A DNA stretch of 64,000 bases, taken from the NCBI RefSeq assembly GCF_025319965.1, contig NZ_CP012549.1, forward strand, positions 248,001 to 312,000, in the 5' to 3' direction. Below are positions 37,147 through 46,164 of the stretch, piece after piece (position 1 is the first letter of the stretch; the number at the start of each line of letters is the position of its first letter). Under the pieces are notes generated by a model. The model ran no database searches. It was given only the letters and a program-made list of their open reading frames with translations, and had not been told where the DNA came from. The stretch comes from Campylobacter sp. RM16187. Its GTDB lineage: Bacteria > Campylobacterota > Campylobacteria > Campylobacterales > Campylobacteraceae. The translations under genes were made by a program, and so were the position numbers.

Positions 37147-37760
37147 TTATTCATTGCGCTCATTTGGAGGCTTGTTAAGCTCTGGTATTAACATAGTTTA
37201 TAATCACGATAAATCCGCTTCCTGCACGAAGCTCAAAGCTAAAGTCTCTAGCTCTGCCTAGAAATTTTGGATCTGAGCTGAAGCTGTATTGATTTTTTAC
37301 GATACAAACGGGCAAATTTGCCTTGCCTAAAGCTATTATGCTATTCATATTCTTAAGCGCTTTTTGGCTAAATTTCACATCTCTTGCGCGTTTTTGCAAG
37401 GTGCAAATTTATATCATCGCTTGGCGCAACTTGAGCGTATCCTCCACCTGTCGCCTCGCCTTTGATGCCAAATACAGGCCCAAGGCTTGGCTCTCTAAGT
37501 GCGGCGCAGACTCTTTTATCAAGCCTGCTTAAAGCGTCGCTAAGTCCTATGGTTACGGTTGTCTTGCCCTCTCCAAAGGGGGTCAGGTTTGTAGCCGTTA
37601 CAAGGATCAAATTTGAGTTGCTAGTAGCCAAATTCGCAGCCACTTTAGCCTTAAATTTGCCAAAAAGCTCTAAATTTTCTTCATTTAAATTTAACTTTTT
37701 AGCCACCTCTTTGATGTTTTTTAAATTTGCCTTTTTTTCTATCTCGTGATCGTTTAGCAC
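37147..37760 (-). pseudogene. fhs: Decayed formate-tetrahydrofolate ligase
   Basis: The 5' fragment (37760 to about 37390) encodes the Fhs N-terminus: [18 protein letters not shown], with the P-loop, then [22 protein letters not shown] and DDINLHL. The frame then breaks. A second frame resumes with the C-terminal region: NLPVCIVKNQYSFSSDPKFL and RAGSGFIVIIN. A third frame gives the final MLIPELNKPP-like tail, ending at 37147. More than half of the usual roughly 555 residues is missing, so a large internal deletion and at least two frame changes have occurred. The gene cannot make active enzyme. Confidence 0.85.
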
Positions 37761-37866
37761 AAATTTCCTTAAAATTTTAGATTAGTTCAAAGATTAAAAT
37801 TTATCAAAAAGATATGAAAAATTTGATTAAATTTGTCTGCAAATTTAAATTTCACAAGGAAAAGCC

Positions 37867-38454
37867 ATGCAGAAGATAAATGTCTTGCTTTTTGACGACT
37901 ATACTAGCCTTGATGCGCTTGGACCGCTTGAAGTGCTTTCAAGGCTTAAGCAGCACTATGAGATAGACTATTTTTCACTTGACGGAAAAGCGGTTAAAAG
38001 CTCCATAAACACGCAAATTTTAACTCGCAAAATAAGCGAGATAAAAAGCCACGATATCCTGCTGGTGCCTGGCGGATTTGCGACAAGAACGCTTATAAAT
38101 GACGAGCGGTTTTTAAGCGAGTTAAGAAATTTGGCTAACGCTAGCAAGATAGTTTTAAGCGTCTGCACGGGCTCGGTTTTGCTCGCTTGCGCAGGATGTT
38201 TAAAGGGCAAAAGAGCCACTAGCAACAAGTCATCTTGGGAATTTGTGACAAAGGCTGGCAAAGACACGGAGTGGATAAAGCCCGCCAGATGGGTAAAGGA
38301 CGGCAAATTTTACACTTCAAGCGGAGTTGCAGCCGGCGTTGATATGGCGCTTGGTTTTGTGGCTGAAATTCACGGAATAAAAACTGCGCGAGATATCGCA
38401 AAATCGATGGAATATATCTGGAATGAAGATAGAAATTTCGATCCATTTGTATGA
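37867..38454 (+). CDS. DJ-1/PfpI-family protein
   Basis: This is a 195-residue protein of the DJ-1/PfpI superfamily. The nucleophile-elbow cysteine lies in VLSVCTGSVLLACAGCLKGKRAT near residue 100, and DGKFYTSSGVAAGVDMALGFV follows, a pattern seen in the isonitrile-hydratase-like and AraC-associated branch. Substrate cannot be assigned; relatives act as glyoxalases, chaperones, amidases or hydratases. It is read alone, divergent from the fhs remnant, and precedes the HDOD gene by 75 bases. Confidence 0.88.
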   Translation: MQKINVLLFDDYTSLDALGPLEVLSRLKQHYEIDYFSLDGKAVKSSINTQILTRKISEIKSHDILLVPGGFATRTLINDERFLSELRNLANASKIVLSVCTGSVLLACAGCLKGKRATSNKSSWEFVTKAGKDTEWIKPARWVKDGKFYTSSGVAAGVDMALGFVAEIHGIKTARDIAKSMEYIWNEDRNFDPFV

Positions 38455-38529
38455 AATTTAAAAATAGAGTGAAGTTTGTTTATAGCAATTTTTTGATACA
38501 ATTTCTTAAATTTTTCGTAAGGACAAGAT

Positions 38530-39339
38530 ATGATTGAAGAGTTTAAAAAGAGGATAAAAACGCTTCCACCGCTTCCAAAAAGCTTCCATAGGGTTTTGCA
38601 AATTTGTGAGAGCGATAGCGGAGTAGGGGAGCTTGCTAAGGCCATCGAAGGCGATCCAATGATGGTTGCTCAAATTTTAAAAACGGCAAATTCTCCGCTT
38701 TACGGCTTTAACAGGCAGATCAAAACGGTTTTACAAGCGGTTAGTTTATTTGGCAAAAATATGACCAAATCGCTTGTGGCTAGCTCAACCGTACAAGGCA
38801 TGCTAAAAGTAAGCGTGGAGCCTTATAGCGTGAGCCCTGAGCAGTTTGTAAATATCTCAAATTTGCAAGGCGCGATCGCAAAAGCGTGGTTTAAGCGCAT
38901 TGCGCCTGAGAAGATGGATGATATGTTTTTATGCGCGCTGCTTCAAGATACGGGCAAAATTTTGATCTCTGATGAGGTAATTAGACGTGATGAGGTGATG
39001 TATTTTAAAGAAGATATCGCGATGAGCTTTGATATCGGCGCGGTTGAGATGAATAACTTCGGCACTACAAGCGTGCTCATAGCTGCTGATATATTTGATC
39101 ACTGGGGCTTTGAAAAGGGTATCGTAGAAAACATCCGCCACTCAAACGATCCAAAAAATGCGCCTGATGAGCTTAAACAAACCGCATGGGCGCTTTACAT
39201 CATAAGAGTTTTGGCAAATCAAAAGCAGCAACTTAGCGATCTAAACGTCCAAACTGCGCTAAATTTGGCTGCTGAAAACGGCTTTAACGAGCAAATTTTA
39301 AAAGAGGTTGTAGAAGAGATAAAAGAAAAAGGTGTTTAG
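38530..39339 (+). CDS. HDOD-domain protein
   Basis: This 269-residue cytosolic protein is almost entirely an HDOD domain (about 5-205), marked by LPPLPKSFHRVLQICES, GDPMMVAQILKTANSPLYGF and the helical LCALLQDTGKILI. HDOD proteins resemble HD phosphohydrolases but usually lack the metal-binding His-Asp pair; here the HD position reads QD. They serve in signalling, often with c-di-GMP or chemotaxis pathways. Its role is not known, and it stands alone upstream of polA. Confidence 0.88.
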   Translation: MIEEFKKRIKTLPPLPKSFHRVLQICESDSGVGELAKAIEGDPMMVAQILKTANSPLYGFNRQIKTVLQAVSLFGKNMTKSLVASSTVQGMLKVSVEPYSVSPEQFVNISNLQGAIAKAWFKRIAPEKMDDMFLCALLQDTGKILISDEVIRRDEVMYFKEDIAMSFDIGAVEMNNFGTTSVLIAADIFDHWGFEKGIVENIRHSNDPKNAPDELKQTAWALYIIRVLANQKQQLSDLNVQTALNLAAENGFNEQILKEVVEEIKEKGV

Positions 39340-39414
39340 TAGTTTAGGGCGGTTTGCTCGCCTTGAACTCAGCTTCTGCTCTACTTTTGCGCAAATTTAA
39401 ATCAAGGAAAAATA

Positions 39415-42063
39415 ATGAACGGCAAAAAAACTCTTACTATCATCGATACTTTCGGCTTTTTTTTCAGGCTTTATTATGCGATGCCAAATCTTAAAAATAA
39501 AGAGGGCAAGCCAAGCGGAATGATAAGCGGATTTGCAAATTTTATCATGAATTTAAGAGAGGAATTTCCAAGCGATTATATCATCTTTGCGCTAGATAGC
39601 AAGGGTAAGACACTTCGCCACGAGATGGCTGGTGAATACAAAGCCAACCGCGACGAGCCGCCGGCACCGCTTAAAGAGCAACTTCCAGTGTGTATAGAGA
39701 TGATACGCCAGATGGGGCTTTGCGCGATGTCAAAGGAGGGTTATGAGGCCGATGATATCATTGCAACTGCGGTAAAAACGGCAAAAGAGCAAGATATCTT
39801 CGTGCGAATCGTAACGCACGATAAGGACCTTTATCAACTTATCGAAGACGGTAAAGTAAGCATATATAGCCCGCAAAGCAAGATAGATCACGATAGCGCA
39901 AGCTGCTTGGAAAAGTATGGCGTATTACCTTCTCAAATTCGCGATTTTCTAGCTCTTACAGGAGATAGCTCAGATAACATCCCCGGTGTAAAAGGTATCG
40001 GCGCAAAGGGCGCTAAAAAGCTGCTTGATGAGTTTGGAAACTTAGAAAATATCTATGAAAATTTAAGCTTTATAAGAAACGATCGCACAAGGCAGATGCT
40101 AGTTGATGACAGGGAAAATGCCTTTTTAAGCAAGCGGCTAACTTCTCTTTTTTACGATGCGGTAGAGATAAAAAGCTTTCAAGCCGCGCTGTTTCCGACG
40201 CAAAATCCGCTTTTAAAAATCGCCGATTTATTGCGCGAATACGATTTAAACCGCATTTTAAAGTCGCTTCAAAATAGCGAAGAAAATGCCGAATTTAAGC
40301 TTGGATTTAACGCGCATTTGCTAACTGATGAAAGCGAGATAGAGCGCTTGCTAGAAGGCATAACGGACGAAACGATGGTTGCTTTTGATACCGAAACTAC
40401 GGGCATAGACGCAAATAATGCTAAAATCGTGGGCTTTAGCTTTTGCTTTAACGACACCGATAGCTACTATGTGCCTATTGCACACAGCTATCTTGGAGTT
40501 AGCAAGCAAGTAAGCCTTAAATTTGCGGCTTGGGCGGTAGGTCAAATTTACAAAGGCTGCGTCATAGGGCAAAATTTAAAGTATGATTTTAAGGTCGTAA
40601 AGCAAAATTTAAACCTCAATCCGCCTAAAAATTTTAAAGATACGATGATCATGGCGTGGCTTATGGAGCCTTCGCAGGCTGTGGGTATGGACGCGCTTGC
40701 AAAGCGGCTTTATAATTACGATACGATCAAATTTGAAGATGTGGTCAAGCGTGGCGAAACATTTGCCAGCGTTAGCCTTGAAAATGCCGCAAAATACGCG
40801 AGCGAGGACGCTTGGATAACGCTTAAATTTTATAAGAGCTTTTTAAATCTGCTTGATCCAAATTTGCTTAAGCTTGCAAACGAGCATGAATTTCCTTTTC
40901 TTATCACGCTTTTTGATATGGAAAATCGCGGCATCAAGCTAAACAGGCAAAAAATGCAAAATTTAATAATTCAAAATGACGCCACTATCAAGCGACTTAC
41001 TGCTGAAATTTATGAGCTAAGCGGCGAGAGCTTTAATATAAACTCCGTTAAACAGCTTGGCGAAGTGCTCTTTGAGAGGCTAAATTTGCCTGCCAAGAAA
41101 AAGACTAAAACAGGCTACAGCACCGATGAAGCCGTGCTTACCGAGCTGCTTGAGGCTCATCCTGTTATCGCTAAACTGCTTGAATACCGCGAAATTTATA
41201 AGCTTCAAAGTACTTATTGCGAACCGCTTTTAAATTTGGCTAAAAACGATGAAAACAGCCGAATTTATACAAATTTTATGCAAACGGGCACGAGCACTGG
41301 CAGGCTTTCTAGCAAAAATCCAAATTTGCAAAACATCCCTGCGCGCGGAAGCCTTGCTTATGAGGTTCGCGAGACGTTTGAGGCAAAGGATGGCTTTAGT
41401 CTTGTGGGGCTTGATTATAGCCAGATAGAGCTAAGGCTGCTTGCGCATTTTAGTAAGGATAGTGCGCTGCTTGAGGCGTTTGCAAATGATGAGGATATCC
41501 ACGCCCGCACGGCGATTAGCATATTTGGCGAGAGTAATGCGCAAAATAGAGCCGTGGCAAAGAGTATAAATTTTGGGCTTATCTACGGTATGGGTTCAAG
41601 TAAGCTCTCAGGGCAGGTCGGTATCTCACGCGCCGAAGCAAAAGAGTATATAGAGCGCTATTTTAGGGCTTTTCCAAGCATTAAGGGCTTTTTAGAAAGC
41701 ATTAAAACCGAGGCTAAAAATAATGGATTTGTTACCACCTTGCTTGGTCGCAAAAGATTTTTTGACTTTAGCACGGCAACTCCGATGCAGCTTGCGATGT
41801 ATGAGCGCGAAGCGGTAAATACGATATTTCAGGGCTCGGCTGCTGATATTATAAAGCTTGCGATGGTAAAAATAGGCAAAATTTTAGACGAGCGAGCCAG
41901 TATGCTGCTTCAAATTCACGATGAGCTTATATTTGAGGTTGAAGACGGCTTTGCGCAAGAATTTGGCGAGCAGGCAAAAGAGGTAATGCAAAGCATTTAT
42001 AAGCTTAATGTTCCGCTTAAGACTTCACTAAATATAGCGAAAAACTGGGGTGATTTGAAGTAA
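39415..42063 (+). CDS. polA: DNA polymerase I
   Basis: This 882-residue polymerase fills gaps in repair and removes Okazaki primers. The 5'-3' exonuclease domain is about 1-285 (FALDSKGKTLRHEMAGEYKANR, GYEADDIIAT, DNIPGVKGIGAKGA). A 3'-5' exonuclease domain follows, about 310-475, with the DxE site intact (VAFDTETTGID). The polymerase domain shows GRLSSKNPNLQNIP, LDYSQIELRLLAH, the O-helix RAVAKSINFGLIYGM and the final LQIHDELIFEV. The stop codon lies in the stem of a terminator shared with the convergent gene. Confidence 0.97.
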   Translation: MNGKKTLTIIDTFGFFFRLYYAMPNLKNKEGKPSGMISGFANFIMNLREEFPSDYIIFALDSKGKTLRHEMAGEYKANRDEPPAPLKEQLPVCIEMIRQMGLCAMSKEGYEADDIIATAVKTAKEQDIFVRIVTHDKDLYQLIEDGKVSIYSPQSKIDHDSASCLEKYGVLPSQIRDFLALTGDSSDNIPGVKGIGAKGAKKLLDEFGNLENIYENLSFIRNDRTRQMLVDDRENAFLSKRLTSLFYDAVEIKSFQAALFPTQNPLLKIADLLREYDLNRILKSLQNSEENAEFKLGFNAHLLTDESEIERLLEGITDETMVAFDTETTGIDANNAKIVGFSFCFNDTDSYYVPIAHSYLGVSKQVSLKFAAWAVGQIYKGCVIGQNLKYDFKVVKQNLNLNPPKNFKDTMIMAWLMEPSQAVGMDALAKRLYNYDTIKFEDVVKRGETFASVSLENAAKYASEDAWITLKFYKSFLNLLDPNLLKLANEHEFPFLITLFDMENRGIKLNRQKMQNLIIQNDATIKRLTAEIYELSGESFNINSVKQLGEVLFERLNLPAKKKTKTGYSTDEAVLTELLEAHPVIAKLLEYREIYKLQSTYCEPLLNLAKNDENSRIYTNFMQTGTSTGRLSSKNPNLQNIPARGSLAYEVRETFEAKDGFSLVGLDYSQIELRLLAHFSKDSALLEAFANDEDIHARTAISIFGESNAQNRAVAKSINFGLIYGMGSSKLSGQVGISRAEAKEYIERYFRAFPSIKGFLESIKTEAKNNGFVTTLLGRKRFFDFSTATPMQLAMYEREAVNTIFQGSAADIIKLAMVKIGKILDERASMLLQIHDELIFEVEDGFAQEFGEQAKEVMQSIYKLNVPLKTSLNIAKNWGDLK

Positions 42064-42090
42064 AAGGCTTTATATTGCCTTTTACTTTTG
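42060..42090. terminator. Bidirectional terminator shared by polA and the KAP-like gene
   Basis: A perfect 9-bp stem GTAAAAGGC/GCCTTTTAC with an 8-base loop (42060-42085) is followed by TTTT. The TAA stop of polA is in the left arm and the TAA of the convergent gene is in the right arm, read from the other strand. Confidence 0.8.
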
Positions 42091-43830
42091 AACCTCTTTA
42101 AGGATTAGGTTTATTTTGAATTTTTGATCCACATTACCGCTTTCGGATATCTTTTGAAACGCTTTTATAATTTTTTCTTGCATAGTCTTAATCTCTTTGC
42201 TTTGATGCTCATTCTTTTGTAAAAATCTGATAGCGCTTTGCAGAAAATTAGAATCATGGCAATATCTTACCAGCTCATCCTCTCTTATGTTTTCTATTAA
42301 TTGTTCAGCAATAGGATCCTTAGTTTCAAATATGTGTTTTATGATATTGTTTGCGGATGAAATTTTATTGAGTTGATTTTTGTCTAAAAAGTTATTGTAT
42401 AAAGACTCTATCTTGTCATCAAAATTTAACATTAAATCAAGTGATTCGGTATATATATTTTGATGTATATTTTCATCGAAAACACTCTTTAAATAGTCGC
42501 ATAGTATCTCTATCGCAAAACTATGATACTTCTCTTTGTTTGTTGTATCAAATTTCTTTAACGTATCTATGTATAAAATAAATGCGTCTATCCCTACAAT
42601 ATGAACTATATTTTCTTTATCATCTTTTAGGTGATTATATAGATTTGTTATGAAGGTTTTATTGTCATATTTTAAGTCAAGCACACCCTTAAGATATTCG
42701 TTGCGAATTTCGGATTTAATTTCACGATATTTTTCTTTTTCTATCAGTGCGTTTATTGATTCTTTTAACAAAGTTTCGTCAATAACCGAAGTCTTAAAAT
42801 ACGACACTATATTTTTCCCTATCATATAATAATCTTGATCTGTAGTTAATATGAGTTGATGGGCTAAATCTTCAGTGTTTGCATTGTTTTTATAAAGATC
42901 GTAAATGTCTTCAGGCAGGTCGCGATAGTTTAATTTTCCTATTAGATTATCAATATCTGCTGATGAATTTGTTGCGTTTATAACAGCTATGGCTAGTACA
43001 TAATTGATAATGTTTTCTTTTATGTTGATTTGAGTATTTGTATATTTTGTTATAAATTTAGAGTAGTCATTTAATGCGTTTATAGCTCGTCTTATTACTC
43101 TGATATTATTAATATTGTGTTTTTCAAAATACTTTAATGCAATATCTTGAAAGCATATAAGTTCTTTTGAGATAAGCTCAAACGATTCTTTTGGTGTAGG
43201 GTTGTAGTAAAACTCATAATCCATAATCTTATCTTTGTATTTTGACAAAATTTCTTCTTCTATATTTTTACTTGACAAATTATTTTCATCTACTTCTTTT
43301 GTGGTGCTATTTTTAATTTGGTTATTTTCTATCTTCTCTTTATTTAAGATCATAACAATATGGCAATTTTTCTGTTCTTTTAATTCAGATATTAGACCTA
43401 AAATATCTTTTAAATTTATCTTTTCAGATACTCTTTCAAAATCATCAAAACAGATTATAATATCTTTAAAATCTTTCTTTTTAAAAAAAGATATAGAGCT
43501 TATTATCGCTGTGCCTAAATTTGGTGTTATCTGATCAATAATATCATTAAAACAAAGGTCTTTAGCTTTTTCTGTAAATTCTGATATGTATTTATTCCTT
43601 GCATAAATTTGTAAAATTATCTCTCTTTTTATCTCTTGTATAGTTTCTTTTCCAAACAGCGATATGTATATTGATTTTTTAAAGTCTTCATCTAAACTGC
43701 TTGAGAAGTTGTTCCAAAAAGTAGTTTTGCCAACACCCCACTTTCCGTCCAGAACAATGCACCTTGCACTGTCCATTTTTAATATCTCTTTTAGTCTAGT
43801 CTCAATTTTTTCTTTAGATAGAAAGCTCAT
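42082..43830 (-). CDS. KAP-like P-loop NTPase, putative defence or stress protein
   Basis: This is a 582-residue P-loop NTPase. Walker A is GKWGVGKT (residues 29-36) near the N-terminus, and Walker B is DIIICFDD (123-130) followed by FERV. The IVMILNKEKI segment near 158 and the following insertion fit the KAP/STAND-like group. The C-terminal two-thirds are helical, very rich in Asn, Lys and Ile, with no membrane segment I can see. Base composition is much more AT-rich than polA or the transporter gene beside it. It stands alone between them. KAP NTPases occur in anti-phage systems and toxin-like proteins; function here is inferred. Confidence 0.72.
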   Translation of the reverse strand: MSFLSKEKIETRLKEILKMDSARCIVLDGKWGVGKTTFWNNFSSSLDEDFKKSIYISLFGKETIQEIKREIILQIYARNKYISEFTEKAKDLCFNDIIDQITPNLGTAIISSISFFKKKDFKDIIICFDDFERVSEKINLKDILGLISELKEQKNCHIVMILNKEKIENNQIKNSTTKEVDENNLSSKNIEEEILSKYKDKIMDYEFYYNPTPKESFELISKELICFQDIALKYFEKHNINNIRVIRRAINALNDYSKFITKYTNTQINIKENIINYVLAIAVINATNSSADIDNLIGKLNYRDLPEDIYDLYKNNANTEDLAHQLILTTDQDYYMIGKNIVSYFKTSVIDETLLKESINALIEKEKYREIKSEIRNEYLKGVLDLKYDNKTFITNLYNHLKDDKENIVHIVGIDAFILYIDTLKKFDTTNKEKYHSFAIEILCDYLKSVFDENIHQNIYTESLDLMLNFDDKIESLYNNFLDKNQLNKISSANNIIKHIFETKDPIAEQLIENIREDELVRYCHDSNFLQSAIRFLQKNEHQSKEIKTMQEKIIKAFQKISESGNVDQKFKINLILKEVQK

Positions 43831-44054
43831 AAGGTCACTCCTTTGTGTTTTAAAGCGATGTTGTATATTATTTAAATTATTATAAATTTTATATTTAGTT
43901 TCTTTAAGGTGACATTTTCACCTATTTAATAATCTTAAATTATCTTATTAAAAATGATATTTAATAAAAACTATAAAATTTAAGCTGATTGACGCCGTGT
44001 ATTTGCTAAAATTACGCTAATACTCTAAAAAATAACATTCCAAAAGGAGAATTA

Positions 44055-45725
44055 ATGGAGTTTTTGACTAGTTTAAGCGAAGGCACGCAGTTTGCCATTC
44101 AGCTTATAGTTGTTCTTGTCTGTCTGTTTTACGGAGCGAAAAAGGGCGGCATCGCGCTTGGTTTGCTAGGCGGTATAGGACTTATCGTTCTTGTATTTGG
44201 CTTTCACATTCAGCCTGGTAAGCCGGCGATTGCCGTTATGCTCACCATCCTTGCCGTCGTTGTTGCGAGTGCGACATTGCAGGCAAGCGGCGGACTTGAC
44301 GTTATGCTTCAAATAGCGGAGAGAATTTTAAGGAAAAATCCAAAATACGTAAGTATCCTAGCGCCGTTTGTAACGTGCTTTTTAACGATACTTTGCGGAA
44401 CAGGACACGTTGTTTATACGATTTTACCTATCGTTTATGATATAGCTATCAAAAACGGCATCCGTCCTGAGCGCCCGATGGCTGCAAGCTCGGTATCTGC
44501 GCAAATGGGTATCATCGCAAGCCCGGTTTCAGTTGCGGTCGTAACCTTAACCGCATTTTTAGTAAGTTCCAAGACTCAGCTTGCTGGATTTGATGGCTAT
44601 TTGGACCTTCTTAAAATCACGATACCTTCGACGTTTTGTGGTGTTTTAGCAATCGGAATTTTTAGCTGGTTTAGAGGCAAAGATCTTGATAAAGACGAGG
44701 AATTTCAAGAGAAGATAAAAGATCCTGAGTTTAAAAAATATGTTTACGGCGAAAGTGCTTCTTTACTTGGTCAAAAGCTTCCACAATCAAGCTGGAACGC
44801 GATGTGGATATTTTTAAGCGCTATTGCAGTTGTTGCTCTACTTGGATACTTCAAAGAGTACCGCCCTGCTTGGCCTAAATCAAATCCTGCGAAAGTAGTC
44901 GAGATCGTAGCTGACGGTAAAGCCGTTAAGAGCTTTAATGTAAAAGACGGCAAGATCGTAGCTACAGTAAAAGACGGCAAGATCGAAGAGACCGTTGCTT
45001 CAAGCAAGGCAAAAAGCTCTATGAGCTATGAAAATATCGAAATTTACAGCAAAGACGGCAAACTAACTCAAAGCCTAAGAGCTGAAAACGGCGGCGTGGT
45101 GTTAAGTGTCGGAGATAAGAGCGAGACCATAGCTTCAGCTAAGATCGCAGTAAAAGATAGCGTGAAAAAGCCCGCTCCTATGGGCATGGTTGATGTTATC
45201 CAAATTTTCATGCTACTAGCCGGTGCGCTCATCATCATCTTTACAAAAACAGATGCGAGCAAGATCAGCAAAAACGAAATTTTCCGCTCAGGTATGATCG
45301 CACTTGTTGCGGTGTTTGGAATTTCATGGATGGCTGAGACGATGTTTGCAGTTCACACTCCGATGATGAAAGAAGCTCTGGGAGATATCGTTAAGCAGCA
45401 CCCTTGGACATACGCGGTTATGCTGCTTTTGGTGTCAAAATTTGTTAATTCTCAGGCCGCCGCGCTTGTGGCTTTCGTGCCGTTAGCTCTTGGTATCGGC
45501 GTTAGCCCTGCGATCATCCTTGCGTTTGCGCCTGCTTGCTATGGATACTACATACTTCCTACATATCCAAGCGACCTTGCGGCTATTCAGTTTGACCGCT
45601 CGGGCACGACAAGGATTGGTAAATATGTTATAAATCATAGTTTTATTATTCCTGGACTTATTGGAGTATTCTCGTCGTGCTTATTTGGCTGGATATTCGC
45701 GAGTCTATATGGATATATGGGCTAA
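44055..45725 (+). CDS. Anaerobic C4-dicarboxylate transporter of the DcuA/DcuB family with a large central insert
   Basis: Dcu carriers exchange fumarate, aspartate or malate for succinate across the inner membrane. The membrane core is typical: [21 protein letters not shown] at the start, [23 protein letters not shown], and a C-terminal [20 protein letters not shown]. The protein is 556 residues rather than about 440. The extra part (about 262-375) is a soluble insert with short repeats such as [19 protein letters not shown]. The frame is intact. A strong ribosome site AAAAGGAG precedes the start. Whether it is DcuA or DcuB I cannot say. Confidence 0.88.
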   Translation: MEFLTSLSEGTQFAIQLIVVLVCLFYGAKKGGIALGLLGGIGLIVLVFGFHIQPGKPAIAVMLTILAVVVASATLQASGGLDVMLQIAERILRKNPKYVSILAPFVTCFLTILCGTGHVVYTILPIVYDIAIKNGIRPERPMAASSVSAQMGIIASPVSVAVVTLTAFLVSSKTQLAGFDGYLDLLKITIPSTFCGVLAIGIFSWFRGKDLDKDEEFQEKIKDPEFKKYVYGESASLLGQKLPQSSWNAMWIFLSAIAVVALLGYFKEYRPAWPKSNPAKVVEIVADGKAVKSFNVKDGKIVATVKDGKIEETVASSKAKSSMSYENIEIYSKDGKLTQSLRAENGGVVLSVGDKSETIASAKIAVKDSVKKPAPMGMVDVIQIFMLLAGALIIIFTKTDASKISKNEIFRSGMIALVAVFGISWMAETMFAVHTPMMKEALGDIVKQHPWTYAVMLLLVSKFVNSQAAALVAFVPLALGIGVSPAIILAFAPACYGYYILPTYPSDLAAIQFDRSGTTRIGKYVINHSFIIPGLIGVFSSCLFGWIFASLYGYMG

Positions 45726-45742
45726 AATTTAGAATTTTTTAT

Positions 45743-45775
45743 CTGCTTAAGTCTTGTAGAAAGAGACTTAAGCAG
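45743..45775 (+). terminator. 12-bp perfect hairpin after the Dcu gene
   Basis: A perfect inverted repeat CTGCTTAAGTCT/AGACTTAAGCAG with a 9-base loop lies 17 bases after the transporter stop. Only TATATTT follows, so termination would rest mainly on the long stem. The spacer after it up to 45919 is AT-rich with no gene. Confidence 0.7.
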
Positions 45776-45919
45776 TATATTTATATGTGTTGCGAAATAA
45801 TATAATTTAGGTAAGACTATAAATTATTACACTTAATATTATTTTATTTTGATACTATTTTATAATTTTAGTGGTATACTTATATGATTATAAATATTTT
45901 TTAAATACATTAAGATTGG

Positions 45920-46144
45920 ATGGAAGTGAAAAGACCAAATAGCTATTGGAACTCTCAGATAGAATCTCAAGAGGGAAGTGTTGAGCGTATGATGAAAGAT
46001 GAGCTTATGCGAAAGAAAGCTTATAAAAAAAATCAAAAAAATTTTGTAAAGGCATTTGAAGACAGGATGGATTTTTATATAACATCTAGTATTGTGGTAA
46101 TGAGTTTGGTGTTAGTCGGCTTTGTACTAAAGTATATGGTTTAA
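45920..46144 (+). CDS. Small membrane protein, unknown
   Basis: This is a 74-residue protein with a charged, basic N-terminal half (about 1-52) and one transmembrane helix at the C-terminus (about 53-72, ITSSIVVMSLVLVGFVLKY), so it looks tail-anchored. I do not recognise the family. The ribosome site is weak (AAGATTGG). It converges with flhB, whose stop lies 21 bases downstream. It may be real because the frame is open, begins with ATG and has a clean membrane helix. Confidence 0.5.
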   Translation: MEVKRPNSYWNSQIESQEGSVERMMKDELMRKKAYKKNQKNFVKAFEDRMDFYITSSIVVMSLVLVGFVLKYMV

Positions 46145-46164
46145 TTTTTTATCAATCTGCTTAG

